From assembly GCA_003008705.1 (NCBI GenBank), contig PDUO01000001.1, positions 744,001 to 808,000 on the forward strand: a stretch of DNA of 64,000 nucleotides. The letters run 5' to 3'. Every line of letters begins with the position of its first letter. Within the stretch, counting starts at the first letter, position 1. Of the stretch, positions 47,184 to 58,591 are shown piece after piece. The notes beneath the pieces were generated by a model that saw nothing but the letters and a program-made list of their open reading frames with translations, was not told the origin of the DNA and did no database searches. Both the position numbers and the translations under genes were made by a program. The stretch comes from Pezicula radicicola. Taxonomy: Eukaryota; Ascomycota; Leotiomycetes; Helotiales; Dermateaceae.

Positions 47184-48450
47184 CTACAGCTCATCCTTCG
47201 GTTTTGGTCTGTCTTTTCCAGCTTGAATCTCTTCTTCCCACATCCGCTTCTTTGGATTTCTTTGTACATCGGTTTGCTCTTCCTCCTCCTGTTTCCCGCC
47301 TTCGTCAATGATCTTTCCAACCTCATCGATCATGCTCTCTTCTTCTGAGCGTTGAGGAGGATCACTATTACCATTAACAACGGGCGCATCCTCACCAGAC
47401 ATAGTCGCCCTGGGAACTTCTCCTGTACCACTACCAAAAGATGCTGCTACTCCAGGCGATATGGAACTATCAACAGGGCTCACAGCCGCACCCCCAAGAA
47501 GCCCAATACCCGTCATCACGCCTATCAAAGATCTAAAGAACAATCTCACAGGAAACCAAATAAACCACCAAGCTGGTCCATATAACCACCGCCTGAAAAT
47601 CAGCCAGCAAATGGTAGTCACTAATACCCAGAATGCTGTCTCGAGATACCATGTATCACTCTTCTGGCTCCTTAATAATGTCCCAATCAAATTCTTTGAG
47701 GCAGACAACATCGTATCAAGCGTAGAATAGGTTTCGCCAAGCTGAGCGAGTGCAGCAGTTGATTCCTTCAGCGCCTCATGGGCGAATTGAGATCGGCTCA
47801 GCTCAGCCGCCATCATATCGTGCGTTCGTCTTAGAGCTAAGGTTACGTCGCTGCTTGCATTAATCTCTTTCTCATCCTTAGTCATTTCCGAAGTGTTCTG
47901 AGTTCTGCGACGCTGCAGTATCGGCATTGGTGAGGACTTGTCATAAGCCTGCGGATTCGTGAGCGATCTTGCGATCAGCTTGCGTTCTTCTACCTGCGCC
48001 GCATCGAGGTTGGCCTTTGCTTGTAGAGAGGCTTTGTGGTAGGCTTTTCGGCACCTGTGAAGAGATTTAGTACTTTTACGACCTTTGAATGTTCCAAGGC
48101 AAAGACGGGTTGGAGTATGATACGTACGACAGGAGCTCCTGCATAGCTCTCTTAACAGAATCGTCAAGGCCCTTCTTCTGCAGTTCGTTTTGCTGCGCAA
48201 CTTGCTTCTCGGGGCTCCCAGTAGGCAAAGCTTTAACGTCTTCTTGCAGCAGCTCAAAATCCTCATTCTGATCCTCTAATGTTTGCCGTATCTCCTCGCA
48301 GAGCTCGGCCATGACGTTGTCCTCTCCATCATCGAGCGGAATGGATCCAGGCTGGAATTTGAGGTTCGCGAGACGGTTTATGTATTCTCTGAGTTGGGCA
48401 TTTGACTCCTGAAGTGCAGCGAGTCTTTCTGAGAGTGATTCGAATGACAT
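47184..48450 (-). CDS. sec20: SNARE protein Sec20 with C-terminal KDEL (397 aa)
   Basis: CDS complement(47184..48054, 48128..48450). Start at 48450 (MSFESLSERLAALQ). The N-terminal half is coiled coil; after TKDEKEINASSDVTLALRRTHDMMAAELSRS comes the Qb-type SNARE helix (FAHEALKESTAALAQLGETY...LSASKNLIGTLL), a membrane anchor (YLETAFWVLVTTICWLIFRRW) and a long lumenal tail of about 150 residues ending in KDEL. Yeast Sec20 likewise ends in a lumenal HDEL retrieval signal. Sec20 works with Ufe1, Use1 and Sec22 in Golgi-to-ER COPI vesicle fusion. It is divergent from mL53 with 290 bp between starts. Confidence 0.92.
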
Positions 48451-48740
48451 TTTTACTGGGCTTGGTGGCAACTTTGCGGAAGATAGAAGATGTGGTTATT
48501 TGGCATGTTTGGCAAGTCGTGCTGGTGTGCTCGGGAGCTCCAAAATTTATCCGATGATCTGCCGAACATCGAGAATTCTAATCCGCATGAATAGCAGCCC
48601 GAGGGACAGAATACAATACCAGCTCTTTTCACCGACCTCTTGAATTGCGGATACCTAAGATCTTGAGTAGGCGCACAATGTATCCCGAATTGATCTATTG
48701 CTAATTGCTTGCCATAGGTGGTCTTACCGAAAGCCCCAAA

Positions 48741-49092
48741 ATGATCACCCGATTCATCACCGAAGTCCAGACAGTTTTCAACCCCTTCTCACCACGAGCA
48801 AAGACCGCACGTCTCTTCCTCTCCTTCTTCCCAGCGGATGCGCGCCAGAGAATAAAGATAACCAGCAAGATATTACCGAGGCTATCAAAGGATCCTAGCT
48901 TTGTTCAAGTCAAATTCAGTAAGAGGCCTCAACTCTTGTGGGATAATTGCGGAAGACTAACGTGAGGACGCTTTAGATGACGGAAAGGAGATGAAACTCG
49001 ACGCGGAAAAGCTGGGTATAAAGGGTGTCATTGAGGAAGTGGATAGACACTCGAGAGTACTAGCAAGAATAAATGAGTTGAGTGGGAATTAA
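48741..49092 (+). CDS. mrpl44: Mitochondrial large-subunit ribosomal protein mL53 / Mrpl44 (97 aa)
   Basis: CDS join(48741..48918, 48977..49092). The product starts MITRFITEVQTVFNPFSPRA, continues KTARLFLSFFPADARQRI, then VKFNDGKEMKLDAEKLG and ends in VDRHSRVLARINELSGN. This matches the length (about 98 aa) and the signature of yeast Mrpl44. The acceptor TTTAG at 48972-48976 was chosen over two nearer AGs because only it restores VKFNDGKEM. It is divergent from sec20. Confidence 0.9.
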
Positions 49093-49477
49093 AGCATTTG
49101 GCCGACTACACTGTATACTATTGCATTGGGGGCGTTCGTGGTTATGACAATGTACACCTTTCTCGGATTCTTTTTTAGTACGGGAATTTGACACGTGTAT
49201 ATTCCTTTTGCCATAGTACTACTTTGTTCGAGGGGTACCGGTTAAGAATTAACCATGCTCAAGGCACACACCGAAGAGAGTTTCTAGACTTTTGTGGCTG
49301 ATGGGCGAAGGCATTGTAGTGCTTACTCAGTCAAGACAACAAAGCTAAATAGGGTCACAATTCACAGTAAGCATAAAGGAGAAACAAGTTCTGGAGGTAA
49401 ATTCATTGCAGACTTTTACTGAAAGCCAGGCCAGGGGCGTAATGTCTAATCTATACCATAACCATATCCATAACAAT
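49093..49477. other. Convergent 3' flanks, mL53 and pyrophosphatase
   Basis: 385 bp, nothing recognised. Confidence 0.5.
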
Positions 49478-50849
49478 TTAAGCAGCAGCACCACTGTTAA
49501 AATAAATATGTTAGTATATATATTGTAGGGAAGGGGAAATAGGGGGAAATAGGGGGAAGGAGGGGAGGGGGAGAGGGGAGAGGGAAGAGCAGTAACGATT
49601 CCGGAACTATAGACATGCTGCATGAGCAGAGCGATGTCTTTAGAGCCAAAAGAAAAGTATAATTGCTTCTCCATCCTCGGTGAATTTTATTTCTGACCTG
49701 ATGAAAAACCACTTGTCGATGCTTGGGTCAATTGGAGCTGGAGCAAGCTTCTCATTTGGTGGGATCGGAGGAAGTTGGTCAGGGTTAACACGGCTGGGCG
49801 AGTGCTTGACGGTAAGGTTGGTGCTTGAAGAATATCAGCTCATTTTCTTTCCACGATCATATCCAAAACTCACGTCGAAACATCGCCTGGGCTAGTCTTG
49901 CCGGTGATGAGCTTCTCCCATGCCTCAGCACACTCACGGACAACATCGGTGGCATACCTATCCCCTATTAGTCACGAAATCTATATTACTGTTTTGGTGC
50001 CAACTCACTTCTTGTTCTTGCACTCTCCAGTGAAAGCGAATTGGTTCTCTGGCTTTCCGTCTGGGATTTTGTAGATTCTGAACCACTCATTTGTAGCCCT
50101 CAAGAGACCTGGGAGGTGGCGCTCAACATCCTCAACATCATTAAGCTTAGGTGCCAATGGGTCGTTGACATCGATGACAATGACCTTCCAGTCAGTCTCC
50201 TCCTCATCGAGCAGTGCCATAACTCCAAGAACTTTGACCTGCTTCACTTGGCCAGGGTATCCAACCGCTTCACCAATCTCGCAAACATCCAATGGATCAT
50301 TATCGCCCTTTGCCTTGGTCTCTGGGTGGATAACATTGGGGTCTTCCCATGTCTATCAAGCGATCAGTTTCCGCATGAGAAAGGGGTTCTTAAAGTTAAA
50401 TGATCTTACTTGAGGGAAGGCACCGTAGTTCCAGAGGTAGCCCTTGTGTGGGAAGCAGTTGCGAACAAAACGAAGCTTGCCCTTCTTGATGTCCTGCTTG
50501 ATGGGGTTGAGAAGTTCCTCCTTGGAGATCTGTATGCGGGGCACACCCGTTAACAAAGAATCGTCTGAGGGGGCGAGGAGGAAGATGGGCAAGGAGAACA
50601 AGCCATCAACAAGAAGTTGATAATAGGCCAACAGGCTCTAGAGTAGCTGTGATGCTTTGCACTCACCTCAAGCTTGCCATTGGTCCAGCGGGGAATTTCA
50701 ACGACCATGTTCAAGATGGTTTGCTGCTCGTTGGCGTAGAGGGGAATGTCGTGGAAGGGAGACACAGGAATTCCATCTTTTTCAATATAGATGCGATGTT
50801 CCAAGGTATTTGGAGCAGCAATCTTGCGAACAGTGTATTGGGAAGCCAT
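49478..50849 (-). CDS. ipp1: Inorganic pyrophosphatase, family I (290 aa)
   Basis: CDS complement(49478..49493, 49698..49823, 49874..49957, 50009..50352, 50410..50529, 50667..50849), six exons, all in phase. It reads [68 protein letters not shown] and [13 protein letters not shown]: the D-(S/G)DPLD metal-binding signature of soluble pyrophosphatases is intact. The last exon is only 16 nt and supplies the family ending [13 protein letters not shown]. The enzyme hydrolyses PPi to drive biosynthesis. An in-frame ATG at 51161 would add a 104-residue presequence (see the separate entry). It is divergent from DUS2. Confidence 0.95.
49494..49697 (-). other. 204-bp last intron of ipp1 with polypurine/polypyrimidine tract
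   Basis: GTCAGA donor and TTTTAACAG acceptor. On the plus strand 49520-49590 is almost pure purine (GGGGAAATAGGGGGAAAT, GGAGGGGGAGAGGGGAGAG); in the transcript this is a long pyrimidine tract before the acceptor. The intron is several times longer than the others here. Confidence 0.85.
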
Positions 50850-51161
50850 TTTTGCGTGAGTTGTTGTGTCTTGAGGGTCGGAGGTGGAGGGGTAATTGTG
50901 TGAGGAGGAGCTTGAATTTAAGTGGCGGGCTATTTGGTGGGCTCGCTGAGGGGCAGCCACTGTAGGAAAATTCGGTCTAGCCAGCGTATGAGAGGCTTGG
51001 GAGGTACTGAATGACGACAGCCCACGGTGGGGAATGGGAATGAGAAAGGAAGGAAAGAAAGGTAACGATGAATTAATAGGTTTGAGAGTGTACGTGGACA
51101 AGTATGACTTTGAAGTCTGGCCACGACAAAGCAAGCGGCGCGTCAGTTGCAGAGAGTTCAT
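50850..51161 (-). CDS. Possible alternative N-terminal extension of ipp1 (mitochondrial presequence)
   Basis: From an ATG at 51161 the frame stays open for 104 codons and runs directly into the ipp1 start at 50849. The encoded extension begins [20 protein letters not shown], has Arg, Ser and hydrophobic residues with no acidic residue before the late DPQD, and contains [11 protein letters not shown], which resembles a matrix-peptidase cleavage context. If used, it would make a mitochondrial isoform while initiation at 50849 gives the cytosolic enzyme. This is inference; it could be untranslated leader. Confidence 0.45.
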
Positions 51162-51475
51162 TAATAAAAAAGTCCTGATGCCAGTGAAGCTGCCCTCTGC
51201 ACGAAAGTACCGTATCTAATAATAATAGTAGACAATTGCCGCGGATGTCTCCTGAAAACCCGAAGGAAAGCTCACACTGGTCGACACCGTTCGCCCGTAC
51301 TTCGAACACCGGAAGGAGAGATGAGATAATCAGATACCACGTGATTAAATACTTTTGAGAGCCTTGCGAATTTATTATTACCATAATCTGTTCGTAGGTA
51401 CCTACCGCCGCATCTACACTCACTCTTCGTCCCCTCATCCTCAAACTTGACCTCCTCTACCCTCTGTGCAATGTT

Positions 51476-52783
51476 ATGCAGCGAATCGCATCTGCCATCA
51501 TGACATCGGTACCAAAGAAGGTTCCTATTCCACGGAATGGAGTCGACTACAGAGGCAAGGTTGTGCTTGCACCCATGGTACGCTCTGGAGAACTCCCTTC
51601 TCGTCTTCTTGCGCTGCGATATGGTGCCGATCTTGTGTGGGGTACGTTTTCGTTAGCAGCAGCGCAAAAGACACTCATTTATTGACATTGCGCAGGCCCA
51701 GAAACTGTGGATAGGTCCATGATTGGTACCACTCGTCGAGTCAACGAGTCACTGTCCACGGTCGATTTCACTCGACTACCATCTAATGGCATCAAGGACC
51801 CAAGCAAAGATAAGAGGGAGAGCCTCATTTACAGACTTCATCCTGAGCGCGAAGGCAAACAGTTGATATTCCAGATGGGTACATCGGACCCCGAAAGAGC
51901 AGTTCAGGCCGCACGAATTGTTGCCGCAGACGTTGCCGGTATCGATGTGAATGCCGGCTGTCCAAAGCCATTCAGTACAAGTGGTGGGATGGGTGCCGCC
52001 CTTTTGCAGACTCCCGATAAACTCTGTTCAATTTTGGAGGCACTAGTCAAGGAGATAACACCTGAATTTGAGATCGGAATCAGTGTTAAGATACGATTAC
52101 TAGATACCCCGGAAAAGACAGAGTCACTGGTACGTAAGCTTTGTGCGACTGGCATCACTGGTTTAACTATTCACTGCCGGACGACTCCCATGCGGCCGAG
52201 AGAACGAGCCATACGAGAGCAATTGCGAATGATTGCGGATGTGTGTCGGGAGAGTGGTGTTGCTTGTCTCATGAATGGAGATGTCGAAAATCGAGAGCAG
52301 GCAGAGCAATTGATTGCAGAATACGGAGTTGATGGTGCCATGATAGCAACCGCGGCAGAGGCGAATTCCAGCGTCTTCAGAAATAAGGCTGAAGGTGGTG
52401 CTTTACCATGGAAAGAGGTAGTCGAACAATACGTCAAGACTGCTATGGAAGTTGAGAACCGCTTTGGAAATACAAAATATCTTCTCGGTCAAATGATACC
52501 GGGGAAACAAGCGGCTTACAAACAAATGACTGGCTGTAAGAGTTATCAACAAACCTGTGAAGTCCTTGGGTTTGAGGATCTAGTAGAGAAGGCAAAAGTA
52601 GCAGACGAGAAGCTCAATATCTCATTGGAAAACGAAAATCAAGGCCGAAGAGGTAGAAAGAACAAATCAGCCTTGGCGGCCGGTGGCAACCAAGGCAAGA
52701 TCCGGTCTTTAGATGCAGAGACAAAGAAGAAACCTTCTGAAAGGGGGACTGAAGTCAAATCTCAATTAGCGTTGGCTATATGA
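51476..52783 (+). CDS. dus2: tRNA-dihydrouridine synthase Dus2 (417 aa)
   Basis: CDS join(51476..51641, 51696..52783). The reading GKVVLAPMVRSGELPSRLLALRYGADLVWG, then IFQMGTSDPERAVQAARIVA, GIDVNAGCPKPFSTSGGMGAALLQ (catalytic Cys in NAGCP) and LTIHCRTTPMRPRERA matches Dus2/Smm1, the flavoenzyme that makes dihydrouridine at position 20 of cytosolic tRNAs. FMN-binding TIM-barrel residues are intact. The C-terminal tail is Lys/Arg-rich (GRRGRKNKSALAAGG...), plausible for RNA binding; the human double-stranded RNA-binding domain is absent, as in yeast. An out-of-frame ATG lies just upstream at 51471 and could slightly reduce initiation. Confidence 0.93.
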
Positions 52784-53101
52784 CGATGACAAATCCAGTC
52801 TGTGCAAAATGCTTAGGGTATTTTCCCGAGCTGTACTCAAATACTACAGTGTAAGTGAATTTGAGAGATCTATTTTGGTGAAAATGGATGGAACATGGCG
52901 TTTGGAGGTCAACACATCTGCATTGCATGGCGCCTATCCATTGGGCTTGGACGATAGAGATGGAGTTCAACTAGGGTTAAACAAAATCAAACCACCTTTC
53001 ATTTCTATCCTAGCTCATCCGCAACAAACTGTCGCTTCCTCCTTCAAATCACTACCACACAGTCAGCGGAGCCATCCAAAAATTCATCGATCTTTTCTGA
53101 C
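52784..53101. other. Convergent 3' flanks, dus2 and copper transporter
   Basis: 318 bp, no gene seen. Confidence 0.5.
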
Positions 53102-53915
53102 TCACCCTAGGGCTACGCTTTCCCAAGAAAACACAAACGCTCCCAACCAAGCTCCGATGATAATGCAGATGATTAGATAACCGTTGTAATACATAGCTAA
53201 CAACATGACAAAGTACGCCACGGCAAACTGCACCATATGTAGTGTAGCACGAACTGCTTGCTGGAGAACATTCGGTCGGAAGGTTGCTGAACCGCTCCGG
53301 AGATTTGTGATTCCCGTCGTTGAGGCCGTCGATTTGCCCTCCACCTGTGAATTACTGAAATTCGAATTGGAAGAGAATTGTGTGCGTTGGTATTGACGCA
53401 GGATGTAGTGGTCGTACTCTTTGCTCAGCCGGCGGAAGAACTCAAGGGACATCACCAGGAGGATGACTCCGATGCAAGATCCGGCGAACATTCCCTTTGT
53501 TGTTATGATCCAGCTTTTTGAAATGAAGCCTGGGGTTCGTTGTTAGAGACTGAGTTGGAAGGTAGTATTCAGCCCAAGATCTTCTCCTCGGCAACCACTC
53601 TGGTTATGAAGTTGCCTTCTTGGAGGGTATAAGTCTTTTCCTACATCAATAGATCCCATTGATTGACCTCACGTAAACAGTTTTAGAAAGAAAAAAGCGC
53701 AAACATACAAGCATCGATAGTATACCAATTCCAAAGCATCTAAGTTGGGAGGTCAGAAAATATCAATGGTGAAAACGTATTTGACAAATCGGTGAACGTA
53801 CAGATACTTTACAAGTCACACTCATGTCCATATCCATAGCGGCAGATGTTGTTGCAGCTGCAGCTGATGTAACAGTTGCAGTCATTGCCATAGTGGTTGA
53901 TGATCCCATATCCAT
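53102..53915 (-). CDS. Ctr-family copper transporter (190 aa)
   Basis: CDS complement(53102..53529, 53709..53739, 53802..53915), including a 31-nt middle exon. The N-terminus MDMGSSTTMAMTATVT...SAAMDMDMSVTCK has the Met-rich motifs that catch Cu(I). Next comes MLWNWYTIDACFISKSW, GMFAGSCIGVILLVMSLEFF (TM1), a loop, then TLHMVQFAVAYFVMLLAMYYNGYL with the MxxxM selectivity motif (TM2), and IICIIIGAWLGAFVFSW with GxxxG (TM3). The order of motifs matches the Ctr2/Ctr3 type of fungal high-affinity copper permeases (plasma membrane or vacuole not decidable). Copper supply would serve enzymes such as the Cu-only SOD-like protein at 32 kb. Confidence 0.92.
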
Positions 53916-55633
53916 CTTGGGGTAGATTCAGACTTTTCCTTCGAGACTCTTAGATGAGAACGACAACAACAAAAATGAGACTTGGTATTTGGTATAAGAG
54001 CAGCATACTGCGTACTTGTACTTATGCACTTGCTGCACGACAAGTGGGCTAAGGTTAATTTTCCGCTGCCCGTTGTCACTAGGCAGAGTTGCCTCAGTAC
54101 CATTAATTACAGGAGCATAGCTACAAATTTCAGAGACTCTTTTACAAAAAAAAAATCAGCGCATGCTAAGGTTCTCTGCTTTCTTTCCACTTCTCGTGGA
54201 GTTGTTTTCCAGTTTTGTCCAATTGTGTCCGAGTGCCACGGTGCCAAGGGAGCACGATTGAGCAAATATTTCGTAAACCCCATGTTCATAGCTTGGCACC
54301 ATCCTCAAATTCAATTTTCAACACGCTTATCATACATCTTCGTCATATTTCACGTTCATTGTGGTTCGTTTAGTGCTATGAATATTGATATTGCGGCTAC
54401 TCCGTAAGAAGTATTGTGGAGAAAGTTTGAGCAGATATAAGAGTATCTTCGCCCCCAGAATCAGAATCCAATGAGTATTGAGACCAGTCCAACAAATGGA
54501 CACTGTCAGAAGCACCATTTCAACAGTATGTTCAACATATGGTCCAACCTAGGATGCAAAATTTAATATTGAGCCGTAAAACCTTCTCTGCGCTCGGCAA
54601 CCTAAGAGCTCGAGTTTACTTATAGTAAACCATCAGCCGCCTAGTTTGAAGGACTAAGAATTACTGCAGGCCACCATCGAAAGAAACACGCGGCAGTATC
54701 TTCTGGTGATATGATTCATTCTTGAGATTAGTTAAAATCAGATTGTCTGAGGTGTTATAACATTTCTTTGAGATATCTATATTCCCGAGACATGTCTTAC
54801 TTTGCCTTAGATCATTTCATCACTGCTACCTTCGTACTACCGAAGTTCTAAACAGTTTGTATTGCTGATTTCTCACTTGCCGTCGCTAATGGGTTTTAAA
54901 TATCTTGTAGAACGGGAAAGCTAGAAATAATGTCACTGCTAGGTGACTATATGTAGGAGTTTAGATTAATAATTACATGGAAGTATAGTAAGATGTGGTA
55001 GTAATTCACTTATTTGATATTGAATTAAGATGGGAATATTTATATAATCGTTCTCTTAGTTTAACCTCAAATAGGCCTAATTTGGCATACTTACTTTCTT
55101 ATAGAATACGACTCTACTCCTATACTATATGTTTCTCCCTATAACTATTCAATCTTTAAGTAACTTAGTTATGTGAGTAACTCAGTTATTTGAGTAACTA
55201 CAGCTAGTTAAACAATTCATGTATTTAGGCCACTAACTTAATTTGAGTCCCTGGCTCGATTTAGATATTTGATTTAAATTGTCTACAGGAACTACTAAAT
55301 TGGCATAATCATAGGTACCGGAAGCCGTAGCCAGAACTGCACTTCTCATATCACTGAGTAGAATCTGACAAATCGATTGACTTTTTCTGGGGCCCAAGTT
55401 CTGGTCTGGGTAGTCGAAGTAGACTACCGTGTAGACATGGTGATGTGTCAATTTCAACAGTATTATGGAGTTTACTATTTTCTCGACTAATAGAACCTAT
55501 ATCTACATGATTTTCAACCCCTCAACATTCTAAAATTCTATGATCGTGCCTTAACGTCTCTCTTGGCCGTTGCATCAAAGCCGGTATTGGCAGCTAACCT
55601 TAAGATCGCTATCCATTTTGCGACATAATTTTA
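53916..55633. other. AT-rich gene-free stretch with dispersed-motif copies
   Basis: 1.7 kb. A motif cluster at 55157-55250 reads TAAGTAACTTAGTTATGTGA then GTAACTCAGTTATTTGAGTA. Everything else is low-complexity AT. A 74-codon frame near 55233-55457 (-) overlaps this and has no domain. Confidence 0.5.
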
Positions 55634-58034
55634 TCACCCACTTACATTAGCTCTAGACTTTGCTAACATATCCTTGACAATCCCCCTGTAATCTTGCGCT
55701 CTATAAGGCAGAAAAGTGTCACGTAACCAGCCTTTCCCTCTATGTACTTCTAATCTCATATCTCTCATCAAGAGATCTATAATATCTTGGATCTCACCAC
55801 CGGCAACCATCCTCGTCCTTCCTCTGGATAGATACCTCCGAGCACTCCAAGTGTTGAATTTTGCAATCTCATAATCCATCTCTTCCTTTGAAGAGGGCAT
55901 GTTGCTTTCATCCAATAGACCTTCCATCCAGCTAACTCCCCACAATGCGACAACTTCGGAGTACATGGCATACTGTAAGTTGCTGAGCATACCCAAGAGG
56001 ATCAGAGAGCGATCGCGTTGAGCTGCGAGATTGTGTGGGATTATGTGCCGGTAAAGACGGAATGGAGTCTCCGCCAATTCTTTCAGGTGGTAGTCTGGTG
56101 CTGTTTTTAATACTGGATATGTGGAAATAAGATCCTTTTCAGCTCGTTTGGAGAGATCGTCCCAGTAAATGGCCTCTGATGGTTCTTGATGATCTAAGGG
56201 AGCTGGGAGCCCTAGTGCAGCTGCTAAATTTGGTTCGAAGATTGATGTGCTGTATGCCCACCCGGTTGCAAATACAACAGCGTCACAAGGTATGGTAGAA
56301 CCGTCAGATAGAGTGAGGTTTGAGCCCGAAGCAGAAACGACAGACGCTCGATGTACCTGGATATCTTTACCTTCGTGAAGCTTTTTCAAAAAATCCTCGT
56401 CGCCATGAAGTGTATTTACAGCTGCAGTCTGCCAGAGGGAACTTCACGCATGTAAGTTTACATTGCATAGGCGCCAGTCACTATATTTCTTACTTACTGG
56501 TGGATTTCCGGAGCAAGCTTTTTCATGTTGTCCGAATTCGTCTTGTATGGCTACCAAGAAATTCGGAGTTAGTACACTCATTCTAGAAATCTCGGATGTA
56601 ACTTAAACTTGTTCAGGAACAATAAGTACTCGACCCCAAAAGAGCAATTCTGCTCCCAGAAATTGAGTACATACCTCCATGTTGAAGGGTGCAGTCCCCA
56701 TTTTATCCCACATTTGTTTTCGAAGCCACGATCCAAATCTGCTCTTTCCACTATGTAAAAAGTTGTACCAGAATCCAGCAGGCGAGAAAATTGATGGTGT
56801 TATAAAAGACTTCCAACGTCCCATAAATATCCCAGCCTAGAGTTTCTCAAGTTAGCGAGGTCGCACGTAACTCAAATCGTAAATGCTCAATAGTTGCAGT
56901 GTCTAATCTTCTATAGGAGTGACCTAGCTCCTTAGTTGGGAAAATGGCTCCGTACATTGAAGCTATTGGTCCGCATCTTTGGGTTTGAGTAGTCTTGATC
57001 GTGATATGAACTCGTCGTCAGTATCTCGCAGGAGTAGCCCACGCGTATCTCAGCCCAACACAGTTCGCCGTCATCAACTTGGTTTGAATGACACAGGCTA
57101 AAATTCCGAGGAGTGACAAGAGCGGCGTTTGTTATGAAGCAAAAACTGAGTGATTTTACTTACATGTCTTCCTCTCTTCCTCACTTGCACCATCTGAGAG
57201 ATTTAGGTCAGTGGCATTGTTTGATAGCGAGGGCAGGACTCAAAGTGCGTACCATGCCTGGCCCATTCCCCGTCTCACGAATTACCCAATCCACCCTCTT
57301 GCCAGCTCTGCTGCAAAGAAGCACAGCGTCAACTGCCGATTTACAACCACCGTAAATTGTCACACGAGCAATCTTCTCAGAGGTAAATTCTGAGTGACGC
57401 GTTCCTACGTCTTTGGAATGCATCACTGGTCCCCCGAAGTCAACTGTTGGTATGCTGGGCCAGTTCGGTTTGGATGCCAGGCCGGTGGCGACCAAGAGCT
57501 TGTCACAGACCAAGACTTCTCCTGAGGGTCGGATCTCCACCTGCCACTCTTTCGTGTCTTGACTTCTGGTAATCTTTGACACTGTAGTGCTTAAACGCAT
57601 CTTCTCGAGTAAAGAGAATTTCTCACTGTACTTGTAGAGATATTCGTAAACTTTCTGCGCTGGGATATCTGCCCAATCTTTCAAACCTGTTACGCTTGGC
57701 ATATCTAAATCACTATAGTCAAATAATCCCACCGGAGAATCTGCAACCAGACCATGATATACTCTGTCAGCGCTCCAAACGCCGCCGAGAGTTCTGTCGG
57801 CGTCTATGATGGTAAGATAAATAGACGGGTCGACTTGGAGATATCTGCCTCGTGTTAGAAATGGGACATAGCAAAGCAGGGGGGAGGAATAACGTCTTAG
57901 CAGCGACCAGCCCAGCCCAACCTATTCGTTCTGGAGTCAGAGTTATGGCTTGCGAAGCTATTGACTAATGACCTACCTGCCCCAACGACAATCACCCGCT
58001 TCGCATTATGCAAACTGTTCGTAGTAGAAGTCAT
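55634..58034 (-). CDS. FAD/NADPH monooxygenase, FMO-like (576 aa)
   Basis: CDS complement(55634..56441, 56498..56550, 56675..56836, 57164..57193, 57253..57844, 57894..57921, 57977..58034), seven exons with continuous phase, two of them tiny (28 and 30 nt). The FAD-binding motif is VIVVGAGWAGLVAAKTY; TLGGVWSADRVYHGL follows; the NADPH motif is VTIYGGCKSAVDAVLL; FMO-like FATGW near residue 330 (VVFATGWAYS) is present. The group is fungal flavin-containing monooxygenases that hydroxylate N- or S-bearing substrates; the natural substrate is unknown. A long 327-bp intron lies at 56837-57163. The last codons read through a possible donor (GTAAGT), so a further 3' exon cannot be excluded. Confidence 0.85.
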
Positions 58035-58591
58035 TGTAGAAAAGTTAACGTGCACTCTTCATGAATAGCATGGAAGGCACAGAGTAGAATGGGACGATGA
58101 AATCAACAAGGTCAAAGACAGAGGGCTTTCCATATACTTGTGGTTGAAGGTAAGCTGCTTACATGGCTTGGGCTGACGCCAGCAACATACCAGTAATAAG
58201 CGAGTGCGGATGCGCCATTGAGGCTGGAATTTGGCTCTCAGCTCAAAATTCTCTGCTACCTAGGCATTAAGGTGAAGGAGATAGAATTGAGCAAGTTACT
58301 TAGTTTAGGCAATAACTCACTTGATTTAAGTACAATAACTCGATTTTAGTAACTTAGGTACTTGATATGAGTAACTCACTTGATTTATGTGAACATCCTT
58401 ATATGTTAGAATAGCCTTAATAAAATGATCTGGAATTTCTGGAAGTCAGTTTTGTTTCTTGATTACTAAGCAAGAGCGAAACGCGCTACAGTAAATGGAG
58501 GTCGCGTGAAGTCGCGTCTCCCACCTCCAGGATTAATCCTCTTTTTTACGTCTTGGGCCTCTGAACGACTCATCCGAGGGCATCGCACATC
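58035..58591. other. Divergent promoter region, FMO/RFC2, with motif copies
   Basis: 557 bp; the dispersed motif forms a ~100-bp cluster at 58289-58390 (GTTACTTAGTTTAGG...AACTCACTTGATTTAAGTAC...GAGTAACTCACTTGATTTA). No gene seen. Confidence 0.55.
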
